From: Pieris napi
Taxonomy: Eukaryota > Arthropoda > Insecta > Lepidoptera > Pieridae
NCBI RefSeq assembly: GCF_905475465.1
Contig: NC_062241.1
Location: 5,642,001 to 5,706,000, forward strand
Length of the DNA stretch: 64,000 nt
Direction of reading: 5' to 3'
The notes beneath the pieces were generated by a model, which was not told the DNA's origin, ran no database searches, and saw only the letters and a program-made list of their open reading frames with translations. Of the stretch, positions 25,801 through 34,337 are shown piece after piece. Position 1 is the first letter of the stretch, and every line of letters begins with the position of its first letter. Both the position numbers and the translations under genes were made by a program.

Positions 25801-28372
25801 ACTCAGTTTACACTTGACAGCATCTCAGCAACAAACGTACTTGCTAATTTGAAAAATATGCAGGAATATCTGATTGACACCATCACAGATATTTACCATG
25901 GTCGATTTAATTTCCACCTTATTACTTCGGAACAATTGCGCAAGGAGTTAAATATAATATCTAATCATATTTCAACAGATCTCTCTTTGCCCATCTCTAA
26001 TGGTCAAACACAATTTGGCAATATATATAAATTCCTAAGGGTTAAAGCAAGGATGCTTCAGGAGCAGTTAATATTGGAAATCTCGGTTCCACTTGTCAGC
26101 CGAGATTATTTTGAAATATATAAGGTGATTTCTGTCCCTTATAAGAGTGACACACTGACGATGGTCAAAATTGTCCCTATTTCAGATCTCGTCGCAATAA
26201 ACAAAGAAAAAAATTCATATATACAAATATCAGAAAATCAATTACTATCAAGTTGTGATTATTATTCCGATATTTATTATTGTAACTTACCTAAGCTTTT
26301 TTATCATATGAAGGCGGAAGACAGCTTATGTAAGACAGGAATAAAAAACCAATGTCAATTTGAGAAAATGCCATGCGATAACGAATGGATTGACCTGAAT
26401 AGAAAGAATACATATTTATACTTTTGTTGTGACCGGTGTCCGTTACATATTATGTGTGGCGATCAAATTTCTGCAGAGCAATTAAACACGACTGGCCTAA
26501 TAAGCATAGGTCATGGTTGTATGTTACGAAACAAAAAAGGTGTCATTTATGCTCATAATGATTATCAGAATGTGCTCAAAACTGGACCAATGGTGTATTC
26601 GCCGTATATGGATTCAATCAATAATATGATAAATGTGTCTTTATCGTCGGATGTTATTGGAATTTCAAGAAATAACTACACCATTAGTAGCCTTGAGAAA
26701 ATAGGCGCGGATCTGGAACATATGCGGAAGGAAGCTCCCATAATTAGCGGTGTGACATTCCACGACATACATCAGTATATTGCCTTATACTCCATTCTGG
26801 GCATTTTCGTCGTGGTGGGAGCGATTCTACTATTTCGGAGGTGTCGTCGAACCGGTACGGCAGCACCCGTCCAGCAGATACCATCAGGCATAGCAATGAT
26901 GCCAATACAGAAGAACACTGATGTGCAGCAGGAAACATCGATAGTGGCATTGGCGGAAGCAGTGGCAGCCAGTCTCGGAGTGGACTCCAAAGAGCCCACC
27001 CGGTACCGGACTCCGATAGGTCTAAGTGTTAATGATAAGTGCCGCGGAATGGTGTAAGAAGTGTTAGCATAAGACTTTAAGCATTTCCTAGAGACTGTTA
27101 AGCATAATATAATGGATTCATCTTGTAAAGCACTACATATTCATCTTGCACTTTTGCCTGGGGGAGTATGTACGAGCCAAGGCTGTACATTTTGCTCGGT
27201 TAGGCTTCCTTAGTTTTATAAGCTTAATTATTTCCTATGTAAGTACGTGCCAGGGATCGTACACAAGCGTGATGTTTTTATAAGTACGTGCCAGGGCTCG
27301 TACATCCCAAGCATCCGCGAGCGTGATGTTTTTATTATGTAAGTACGTGCTCTGGCTGTACTGGACTGATATATTTTTTATGAATAAGGATATCAAACTA
27401 AAAAAAAGTTACTTTATGAAGTAGATAAATAAGAAATTCCAAAACTCTTAACCCATAGAAAACTTCAAAAATCTATATGTAGGGGATAATTAAAGAACAT
27501 AGGCTTAGGCCCCGTATTTTGATAGTTACGGATATTACAATTTACAGTGTAAAGTCTTTATAACGAATTTCAAGGGACCGAACATTTTTTCGTTATAGAG
27601 AGTTTACGTTATAGGGACGAAAGAGAAAACAAACAAATTTAACCAATTACAATAATTTATATTTATATTATTATTGGCCAAAATTTCTTACAGGCAATGT
27701 AATCTAAGAATAATGGCACACGTATTAATACAGTTAACAATAACAAACTGTTGATGACCTCAGGTGTCTTTCTTAGAAATTTCGGCATAGGTTAGTTTTG
27801 TAAGCTGAATATAAAAACAATTACACAAGTGTGTTGATGTCTAAATATGAAAATATTTCTTCGTAATAGAGAAGTGCTGTTGTGTTATTAAAGTTAATGT
27901 ATGCAAATTAACGTATGGATTTGGGGTTAAACCAAACATTTTTTAACTCATTTTTACGTTATAGAGAAATTTGATTATAACAAATCATGTTATAAAGAGT
28001 TTACACTGTACGTATATATATAGTTACAATATATAATAAAGAATAGTTAAACATGCTACTAACATTGTCCTGCGTTAAATGAGCGCATTCTTCAACTATA
28101 ATAAGTATAATATAGCCATTTGTACTACTCGTAGAAGTACAAAGAGACGATTCCTGAGTTAGTTTCTTGTCTATTGCTGTCATTAACAAAAAAATATTTT
28201 ATTTTCAGATGCTGAATACCATGATGAAATTGTATTAACTCTAGAATATTTAGAGGTTAGGGCCCCTCGTTACTCAATATGGAGGATCTTTCCCCTGGAT
28301 ATATCACTTTTAACTGGTTTCCTTAACTGTTCTGTCACCTACATAATAGTTTTATTATCTTTTAAGTATTAA
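16870..28372 (+). CDS. Gustatory receptor type-A4 (four exons, 352 aa), hosts a BEL element
   Basis: Exons are 16870-17538, 17762-17839, 18251-18398 and 28209-28372, phases 0, 0 and 1. The last intron is about 9.8 kb because a BEL/Pao retrotransposon (18546-27361) lies in it. Exon 1 is four codons longer than in the other type-A copies, with an insertion around HTFTSTH near residue 61. All exons remain open with intact splice sites, so the protein can still be made if the intron is spliced. Whether the retrotransposon's own signals end transcription early is unknown. The variable patch reads YNEGGFFEFCSYY. The tail is TYIIVLLSFKY. Confidence 0.75.
18546..18953 (+). repeat. 5' LTR of BEL element
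   Basis: It starts TGTACGAGCC and probably ends GAACCGTACA, giving TGT...ACA termini, about 408 bp. It contains three loose direct repeats of AAGTACGTGC and two of AGCGTGATGTTTTTAT. The end point is inferred from the terminal dinucleotides and the TTTTGGTCCTTTGAGC that follows. The alternative end at 18738, where similarity to the 3' copy stops, is less likely because no primer-site-like sequence follows it. Confidence 0.65.
18954..18971 (+). other. Putative primer-binding site
   Basis: TTTTGGTCCTTTGAGC directly follows the LTR. Its position and TGG start fit a tRNA primer site of BEL elements. The tRNA was not identified. Confidence 0.45.
19143..19460 (+). repeat. 60-bp tandem repeat with 120-bp higher-order period in BEL leader
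   Basis: Five and a half copies of a 60-bp unit (CCATAGCGGTCAA..., GACAGTAAGTCCGCTCCCAA) stand between LTR and gag. Two variants alternate: one has CAAATAG with AGTAAGT and ATTTTC, the other CAATTAG with AGTGAGT and ATTCTC. The true period is therefore 120 bp. As 60 is divisible by three, both strands stay open: 116 codons on + (VSPLPIFSRTHSGQ repeats) and 137 on -. Each unit contains a splice-donor-like ACAGTAAGT or ACAGTGAGT. No protein function is claimed. Confidence 0.85.
19603..27057 (+). CDS. BEL/Pao gag-pol-env polyprotein (2484 aa)
   Basis: One unbroken ORF. Gag covers about residues 1-540, with Cys/His knuckles at about 454-520. The aspartic protease has DQGSQIS near 584 (Asp-Gln-Gly in place of Asp-Thr-Gly). 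Reverse transcriptase has VYTADVEKMF near 903 and the catalytic YTDD at 983-986. RNase H has FCDAS near 1162. Integrase has an N-terminal zinc-binding region near 1440-1500 and catalytic Asp, Asp and Glu in VDFTG, YSDNG and GGLWEA (about 1529-1650). The last 640 residues form an envelope-like part: a hydrophobic segment near 1850, a basic furin-like cleavage site near 1965-1972 followed by a Gly-rich hydrophobic stretch, a coiled-coil-like region, a Cys-rich domain and one membrane helix at 2392-2411. This layout resembles F-type fusion proteins of insect viruses and retroelements. No frameshift separates the parts, so pol expression would depend on proteolysis. Function of the envelope part is inference. 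Confidence 0.9.
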   Translation: MNKLYQEQLTVWGDIQKLINNYNKDGAERKRKPDYFERRLFQLEDLWEKFQSNHDRMLIELSPEHKYFQEMEFERTEENYRSIKEKLSQAYKDIIIETPKASTSASESEEQGTAGRQESAQSPQGFNINAIKNKGYSQKTTELLSMQEVLFRTSEHHSIQFNIESTNDKWELMEIWEGVKSRWDGIYNRHLEIDIELAGTFPEYQEKYFEQAEEFMRQRKEMNLKLRSITPNEKLTPRIEIPIFNGSFEKWVSFRDLFEQSIHKNSSLSNAEKMQYLKSRLREEPERLIHQLQVSNENYDACWRIITNRYDNKKHILTSYLNSFMQLPRIEKDNLGQIKKLHDVTLECLNGLKILGIRIEHWDTIIIHILSQKLDYDTYQTYISSLEHPKELPVLKDLMDFLEKTFTALETTSNQPQQSLVTKRQPRPYYKPFNNKFVSSQVSNRGQDSIDRNTCCKICKSPNHVTFNCKFFIGMNYKERLDTVLGLQICINCFCNHDVKDCASTSRCRVCYQKHNTKLHNALNNSNSPNRPSTSKFQYKNYPREQSKRIYTTSKDFSEVLLATAKIKVLGVNGKTYLMRALIDQGSQISIISEKAAQLLKLKREGCYGVISGVGENTQRIKGQVTLTCSSIHTNYTLKSKVFIMNNLVHKLPNNSFNMPSWPYIQNIELADPEFNKSSQIDILFGADVYSEIIMSGILRGENPSQPIAQQTRLGWILCGKLKSYHCNVILNSTEDLQRFWEIEDIEESPSVVSSEDQYCLELYKNTTLRQANGRYKVRLPLKDNFEKSLGLSKPTAVAQFHSLERKLAKQPKIARQYKDFINEYKDLGHMSLVGNKGSEIGYYLPHHCVTREHSETTKLRVVFNGSAKTSTGISLNDVMYTGPNLQQDLQSLILKWRSFRYVYTADVEKMFRNIDIFECDQKMQKIIWRDTQTQPLQEYELTTVTYGTKAAPFLAMMTLKQLAIDERRRFPRAAEITEQAFYTDDLIYGAHSIEEGCSMVTELQDLLQTGGFMLRKWASNDPRILKRLSEKINRDQNQQIFTFKGDLISKTLGVYWNPKEDCFMFQSSFDFSNKTTKRALLSDISKLFDPLGWLAPAITAMKIIFQEVWKQNIKWDDQIPTSIMKKWKQFKEELELSISNIRIPRWLQTSPDSAIELHGFCDASNKAYAAVVYCRINNKVSLVAAKTKLVPIKGKISIPRGELCGAVLLTKLLIKVKTCFGNNNIKSYGWTDSMVTLGWIQGQPEKWKPFVSNRVKQICQDMPSNTWRYVKSEENPADCASRGVSVKQLERHSLWWSGPSWLPLYKNNEETPLYFTKEEEKKQYLVNFVQGIDSTVKGIIQNCSSFSRAIRIVAWILRLLPKNKGRRQRHLTLAEIKEAKWKIIRHVQEDEFSYEIENLRRKENINKSKLITLNPYLGEDGLLRVGGRLRNAFISKDMQHPIIISHTGRLTDLIIDQAHKLTFHGGPRLTLSLIRQKYWIVGGNRAVKRQLRLCVTCVKNNPRMQYQLMGDLPEPRCNPTRPFKHTGVDFTGFILIKSSKGRGIKCTKGYIAVFICMATKAVHLEVVSDLTTSAFLAALKRMAARRGAPEHIYSDNGTNFIGANRILDAEYNELKQAFTSEQFATTITDMEINWHFNAPAWPSAGGLWEAAVKSLKAHTKKVIGDQKFTYEELATLLSQLEACLNTRPLCPISEDPEDINFLTPAHFLTGGPTLSLLPTENDLRTRWYLVEKTFQDIWKRWQSEYLPTLTSRSKWQKPRENLKLQDLVAIHDANLPPGKWAMGRVVELHPGTDNIVRVVSLKTKNGIIKRPIVKLSPLPVQDNSKTAAENKEPRITKPRPVIRKGLGNVLMIMLSFIYFITYVSATQPINYNISTFNNNKGLYLDKISNMQLIQEKWKIVVYYDMNPYWEGEKAFEQYFKTLQGMCSDLNEKTHCEITMNQLRHGFEELKYYDQVLLTQHPGTRSKRRRRGLINGVGYAAHALFGVLDESFAEQYQRDITLVKENEQHLANLWKNQTSVLEAEYNLMKRSEEENYNLRKLINRHANEVKKAISTQVTEINSLERITQFTLDSISATNVLANLKNMQEYLIDTITDIYHGRFNFHLITSEQLRKELNIISNHISTDLSLPISNGQTQFGNIYKFLRVKARMLQEQLILEISVPLVSRDYFEIYKVISVPYKSDTLTMVKIVPISDLVAINKEKNSYIQISENQLLSSCDYYSDIYYCNLPKLFYHMKAEDSLCKTGIKNQCQFEKMPCDNEWIDLNRKNTYLYFCCDRCPLHIMCGDQISAEQLNTTGLISIGHGCMLRNKKGVIYAHNDYQNVLKTGPMVYSPYMDSINNMINVSLSSDVIGISRNNYTISSLEKIGADLEHMRKEAPIISGVTFHDIHQYIALYSILGIFVVVGAILLFRRCRRTGTAAPVQQIPSGIAMMPIQKNTDVQQETSIVALAEAVAASLGVDSKEPTRYRTPIGLSVNDKCRGMV
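27160..27168 (+). other. Polypurine tract of BEL element
   Basis: GGGGGAGTA stands just before the 3' LTR, where plus-strand priming is expected. Confidence 0.55.
27169..27361 (+). repeat. 3' LTR fragment of BEL element
   Basis: It matches the first 193 bp of the 5' LTR with no difference seen by eye, then stops at GGCTGTAC and passes straight into Gr-A4 intron sequence. If the LTR is about 408 bp, its distal 215 bp and the right target duplication are deleted. Confidence 0.75.
27545..28008. mobile_element. MITE, TA-flanked (Gr-A4 intron 3)
   Basis: Same family and same position as at 5936-6415. It lies between the BEL insertion and exon 4 and is older than the BEL element. Confidence 0.7.
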
Positions 28373-29030
28373 GCAAAAGTGTTACGACATAAAATCCAAT
28401 GCGAATATCGATCATTTCGATATCATCTATTATAATTATCTTCATGTTGTTGTATCGTGCACGATTCAGATTTTATAGTGATAGGGCTTAATCACATTAG
28501 CATAATATTTCATATTGAATCACTTTACTAGAACTATTATGTTTATAGAAAATGCCATGTAATTTAGCAATAAATAACATGTAATTTATATTTAATGAGA
28601 TTCAATTCCATCTGCGTCGATTCTATAAAATATTTATGCACAAAGTGACATTTTTATACTACTCGTATACATACATAATATGACAATTCCTGATAATTCT
28701 CTGTCTAAAAATGTTTGTAATCCGTTACGAAGCTTTAGCTGAAACATTATTATTTTTTCACGTGTTTTTTAACCGAATGATACGATATATTTTATCTGTG
28801 TAGTTTAGTTTACGTTTGTTAATAGAACAAGGAGAATACAGGTCAGTACCATAAAAACAGTGTCAGCATTATTAACAATAATAATTAATATACTACGCAC
28901 CTGTGTTGTAAACTAAAAGCACTTACAAAGGCTTTTGTTATGAATATTACATTAAATGATGTTTTTTGTCTAAAGATATTTAGTTAAGATTACGAAATTT
29001 CGTATGGGTTTATACGAAAATATACGCCCA
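28373..29030 (+). other. Intergenic spacer of Gr array, shortened
   Basis: Homologous to 721-1712, but about 600 bp that precede the type-B relic in other units are missing. The break is near 29008. No gene seen. Confidence 0.6.
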
Positions 29031-29143
29031 ATATATTTTATATTTTAATGGCAATTCGATTATTAACCGATTCGATATTAGCAAGTTTGATGGCAAGTGA
29101 CCTTGTTGTGGTCTTACAATTTACCAAAGTTTTGAATTATTAA
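29031..29143 (+). pseudogene. Relic of a type-B gustatory receptor, short
   Basis: The same deletion junction as at 1713 and 7730 joins MAIRLLT to LASLMAS. Here the 2-bp insertion is absent, so the original end DLVVVLQFTKVLNY and its TAA stop are still readable. The 5' part of exon 1 is lost. Confidence 0.65.
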
Positions 29144-29676
29144 CATATAATAATTATAGTAACATTTATCGTCTTTAGATTGGAACATTGATATGTGGTT
29201 TATTGTCGCTTTTCATGCTTTTCATTATTTTCCACAAACATAAATATATGTATTGTTTTAAACAGGCACAGGCAATTATATGCATTTTTAGATGATATGA
29301 AAGCTATTACTACTGTAGTCTGTACTGAGCGTAAGGACGGCACAAATTTTTGATAATTTCAACAATCTGTACCTTCTAAGCGTTTCATTTACAGTTTCAT
29401 TTATTTCATCAGAAATTAAGCAGTGCTAAAAGTTATACATATCTGAGTCTTATTATCAATTTATTTCTTAGGAATCACTAAAAACAATATGTTAGTAGAC
29501 TTTGTGGATTGTTCATTCGTAGATTTTCGATTCGATAGCTTTACCTTGTAGCATATACAGATAAGGCTTAATTATAACTTGCCTAGTCAAGGTTCTATAA
29601 TGTAATTGGAATGTAGAAATATATAATAATATATTGAATTGTATACGAGCAGACACGGTAACTATAAGTCGAAATC

Positions 29677-32600
29677 ATGTTTTCGTTCAGAAAATTTTCA
29701 GTAATTAATTGTATTCTAGCAATTCGTATCTGTTTCGGACATTTCTGCGAATTGTCTACATCGAAACGGGTTAACTTCGTTTGCAAATACTATTGTATAG
29801 TATTTTATATATGGCAAATTATTTTTTTGTACAAATATTTACTTCTCGCATCTACACATCTATACCTACAACTTATACTTGTATGCTTCAAATCTATATC
29901 TAATGCGCTCATTGCGGTTTTTTTTAAGGAGTCATATTTTTTTAAATATTGTGCAGATGTTGAGACGATTGATAAAGTGTTACGATTCAATGTAAAGTCC
30001 ACTATTTATTCAATTGTTGTTTACGGAATGTCTCTAATACACTACATTATAATCACCATTTTCATATTTAAAACCTATAACGCAGGTTCTTTCTTCGAGT
30101 TTTGCTCGTTTTTAGTATCCGACGTTTCTTTAATGCTTGCTTCCATTGTTATTTCGTTGAGTTACGAAATGTTTTGGACTCGAATGAAATTATTGAAGGA
30201 TTACTTTAAGCAATACGTTCACAATGGAGACTTGACTGTTGAGTCGAAGAACTTCCACTTGAAACAGTTTACACATGTTTACAAAAGTCTTTTAGATGCC
30301 GTGAAAGATGCGAATGCTGCTCTCAAAATAAAGGTCAGTATTTTCTCTCTATTACGCATTTTAACCACTTGTGATTTATTTCGTGGAATAATTTTATGAT
30401 GAACATCAATTAGATGATTAATTTGAACCGATATTATATTTCTTCTTTTATGTAATTTAATTTTACTCATATAAAATTAAATACATAGAACAAATAAATA
30501 AAAAACTAATTAAATACAAATCAAATTCATAAAACTTAATTTTTTAGATGTTTATCGACACAATTTTTGTATTCAGCAAGATGGTTACTGAGACTCATTT
30601 TCAAATCATTGCCGTTATTTCAGATGTGAGTATACATATTTATATTCTATTTTTTTGTATCAGTTAATAAACACACTTTCTGACAGCTTCGACCAATTAG
30701 ATTTATACTCTTTTTCTCATAAAACTACTTAACTTTAATTTCACTGTTTCGAGTACGTAGTTTCTTTTAAGCTGTAATGAAACAGATTTGTACTTACGTA
30801 AATATTAACTGATTTATTTTTTATGAAAATGAGAATATCTAAAGTTGTTAATTTGGAAAGAACGCTAGTTATTATGTTTAGTTGTTGCTCAAGTTTTGCA
30901 TATTATTTGTTTACTTTTCCTTTTTTGTTAGGTTTGTCAACTCTTTATAATAACTAACTGTATTGATAATATCACATATCGACGGCTCCGGAGAACAAAA
31001 TGATAGCCGCTATTATCATAGTTTTATTATTATTGCAAATTTGAGATCCTGAGGTGCTAATACATCTTACCATTTTTTTTCAGATTTTTCTTTTGTATAT
31101 TTAAAAAGTTAGAAAAAGATATTATTTTATTCAACGATTTTTTTGGATATAACAATATACGATAACATTGCTTTAGCAAAATATTTTTCATAATTACGCA
31201 CAATATCAGCTTTTATCTTAATATTCTAGTAAATAATACCTACCGCGTCTATGACAAACGCACTTATGTGAAGAAAATATGAAGAAAAATTTACATTGAG
31301 CCAGAGAGAAGACATTATGCAGCAGTATTATAAATTAGGAGATCATGAGCGGCAATGGCAACAGTTGAGAAGGTCAAAAGAATCAAGTTAGATCGAAAGA
31401 ATAATCGCACCCAAACAGTCAAATACTATTTTGATTTACATAAAGAGAAAGTTCAAGGATGAAGGACCTTTTTTGCAAGCACTTTGTGTATATCAAATCA
31501 GACAGTTCATACGGCACTGACTGGTCATGGCCAGAGTGAGGGCGATTCGATGCATTCTACTATACGTAGAACGTAAGCTGAAAAACCAAGTTGTGTATAC
31601 TCCAGATCAAATGTACGCAATAATTACCCTGTGCCAAAGTAAATGGCGAGAAATACATTATTAAAGAAATGTTACAAAGTGACTTCTACGACATAATAAT
31701 AATAATAATAATTTTATTCATCAGACAAATACAGTCCATTGATTGATTAGTAAGTTAGTAGCAATAGTTTCTTAAGATTAGATTATTAAAAGAATTACTC
31801 GAGGACAAACACTGGGGTAAAGATGATGAAGATAAGAAAATAAAGTGGTCTAAAATAATGGAAATCAATGTAACCAGTTCAGAACCATTCATCTTGCGGT
31901 TTAAATATGATTTTGACGCTGAGTATTCTAAGTTCAACATGGAACGCCAACAGAGATCCAAACGGGGTGACACAGACATGCTTCCAATATACCCAAATTA
32001 CCCAATATTTAATGACAGTCCTGAATTAAAAATTGTATACACGGAGACTCTGCCAATACGTAAAGCCCTACATTCTGATCTCATAAGTCTTTGTAAAACA
32101 AATGACATACCAAGCTACTATCATGGTTTCTATGAATCTCTTAAATTTAATGATGAGGCAGAAGCACCAACTGATAACTGTGCTGATGAAGACTAATTTT
32201 TTTAAATATTGAGCAACTAATAAGAAGACTTTTTTAAAATTATAATATACTTTTGGATAGAAATTACTTAGATTTCGCTTATATTTTATTTGGAATATTA
32301 GGTTTTGTGATTTTGAATGTTTACTCGAAGATGCCACTTAATTATGAAGATTTGAGTATGGAGATAGATAGATTGATTATAGACTGATTTATTTGAGAGT
32401 GACTTTATGTTATGTTTGTTTGGTTATGTTTTGTTTTCTTGAAAAGTATTATTTTTGTCATCATCTTTGTTGGCTTTAAATGTTGGTCCCAAAATAAATA
32501 ACAGTTGATTATAATTAAGTAGTTTAATTTAAATACGTCTAATTTACTCATATCGTAAATTCATTATGTGAATAATAACGCGAATAAGATGATAATATTA

Positions 32601-34337
32601 GATTATCGACATTGCTGGAGAGTAGAATAGCATGACAGGACTATATTATAATATTCGTATGAATGAAGTTTAATTGAGAATAAAATGATAAGTGCATGTT
32701 AGCAACACATGTTATTGTTAAATTTAGTCTAATGTTTTATTTCCTAAATATCTCAAGTTCAGTGGAATCTTTTAAAATTTCAACTGAGTATAGAGATAAC
32801 ACTAAAAATTCGCTATCATTTAAGCTAACTCCCAAGTTCCTACCTAGGACTCAAAAGAAGTAATCTTATTAAAACAGTTTTTTAATTTTCCTGTAAAGTT
32901 GTGATTTTGCATTTATCATTTTATTCTCCGGAGCCGGCGATATTTTATTTAAGTTATATGTTTAGTGTATTTCCTGATTTTTTCCTATCGTTCTAGGGGT
33001 TTTCTTTGAACATGATTCTGCCAATAACCAGTATTTTAGCACATTTTTACCTAACTTTTCTGGGCGTAATATTTTTAGAGTTGGTTCTAAAGGAATATGA
33101 GGAAATAAAAGGCATGATAGCTCTCGAGTTAGTAAGATGTGAAGGTAAATGACAAATACTTTAATAATTATTCTAATCCATATCATATCCAATTCATAAA
33201 ATCAAAATTAGTGTAATCGTACTTAAATTACCAAATTTTTCGTCTGTTTCTGTCTTGTGTTTTCGCTGTGAACAAAAGTGATTGAGTTAAAATGGTGCCA
33301 TTGGACTGATATATTTTTTATGAATAAGGATATCAAACTAATTTTTCAATCTTATTAAAATCCAAAAAGTTACTTTATGTAGTAGATAAATAAGAAATTC
33401 CAAAACTCTTAAACCCATAGAAAACTTCAAAAATCTATATGTATGGGATAATTAAAGAACATAGGCTTAGGCCCCGTATTTTGATAGTTACGGATATTAC
33501 AATATACAGTGTAAAGTCTTTATAACGAATTTCAAGGGACCGAGCAATTTTTCGTTATAGAGAGTTTACGTTATAGGGACGAAAGAGAAAACAAACAAAT
33601 TTAACCAATTACAATAATTTATATTTATGTTATTATTGACCAAAATTTCCTACAGGCAATGTAATCTAAGAATAATGGCACACGTATTAATACAGTTAAC
33701 AATAACAAACTGTTGATGACCTCAGGTGTCTTTCTTAGAAATTTCGGCATAGGTTAGTTTTGTAAGCTGAATATAAAAACAATTACACAAGTGTGTTGAT
33801 GTCTAAATATGAAAATATTTCTTCGTAATAGAGAAGTGCTGTTGTGTTATTAAAGTTAATGTATGCAAATTAACGTATGGGTTTTGTGTTAAACCAAACA
33901 TTTTTTAACTCATTTTTACGTTATAGAGAAATTTGATTATAACGAATGATGTTATAAAGAGTTTACACTGTACGTATATATATAGTTACAATATATAATA
34001 AAGAATAGTTAAACATGCTACTAACATTGTGCTGCGTTAAATGAGCACACTCTTCAACTATAATAAGTATAATATAGCCATTTGTACTTACTACTCGTAG
34101 AAGTACAAAGAGACGATTCCTGAGTTAGTTTCTTGTCTATTGCTGTCATTAACAAAAATATATTTTATTTCAGATGCTGAATACCATGATGAAATTGTAT
34201 TAACTCTAGAATATTTAGAGGTTAGGGCCCCTCGTTACTCAATATGGAGGATCTTTCCCCTGGATATATCACTTTTAACTGGTTTACTTAACTGTTCTGT
34301 CACCTACATTATAGTTTTATTATCTTTTAAGTATTAA
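29677..34337 (+). CDS. Gustatory receptor type-A5 (four exons, 348 aa)
   Basis: Exons are 29677-30333, 30548-30625, 32997-33144 and 34174-34337, phases 0, 0 and 1, all open. Intron 2 holds a 1960-bp inverted-repeat transposon that the other copies lack. The variable patch reads YNAGSFFEFCSFL. The rest of exon 1 is almost identical to A3 and A4. One of several small changes is YFKQYV where the others have YVKQYV. The tail TYIIVLLSFKY is kept. It is the last complete receptor of the array and probably functional. Confidence 0.8.
30980..32939 (+). mobile_element. DNA transposon remnant with 25-bp inverted repeats and 4-bp target duplication
   Basis: Terminal repeats start CGACGGCTCCGGAGAA and (reverse complement) CGCCGGCTCCGGAGAA, 25 bp with two or three mismatches. 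Flanking ATAT at 30976-30979 and 32940-32943 is a target duplication, as shown by the empty site in A4 (CACATATTTTATTT). It contains a decayed N-terminal coding stretch (YYKLGDHERQW near 31323) and an open 3' coding piece. A 4-bp duplication fits superfamilies such as Sola or Chapaev, but the family is not established. Confidence 0.8.
31858..32196 (+). pseudogene. C-terminal piece of a transposase-like protein
   Basis: A 112-codon ORF lies inside the inverted-repeat element. In-frame sequence extends upstream to about 31780 (LLKELLEDKHWG) before a stop. It ends with an acidic tail after HSDLISLCKTNDIPSYYHGF, a pattern I associate with C-termini of insect DNA-transposon proteins. The catalytic core is not visible, so this is the remnant of a deleted transposase gene. 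Confidence 0.5.
33507..33970. mobile_element. MITE, TA-flanked (Gr-A5 intron 3)
   Basis: Same family and same position as at 5936-6415, with CAGTGTAAA termini and TA flanks. Confidence 0.75.

Larger units (their letters stand above)
18546..27361 (+). mobile_element. BEL/Pao LTR retrotransposon with envelope-like domain
   Basis: The element lies in intron 3 of Gr-A4, in the same orientation as the gene. It has a 5' LTR, a primer-binding-like site, a tandem-repeat leader, one 2484-codon gag-pol-env ORF, a purine-rich tract and a 3' LTR fragment. The 193 bp shared by both LTRs look identical by eye, and the ORF is unbroken, so insertion is recent. Comparison with A3 (GTGCCATTGGACTG) shows that the flanks are GTGCC on the left and TGGACTG on the right. 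There is no target duplication and AT is missing, consistent with a small deletion at the right end. The family is related to retrovirus-like Belpaoviridae. Confidence 0.9.
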
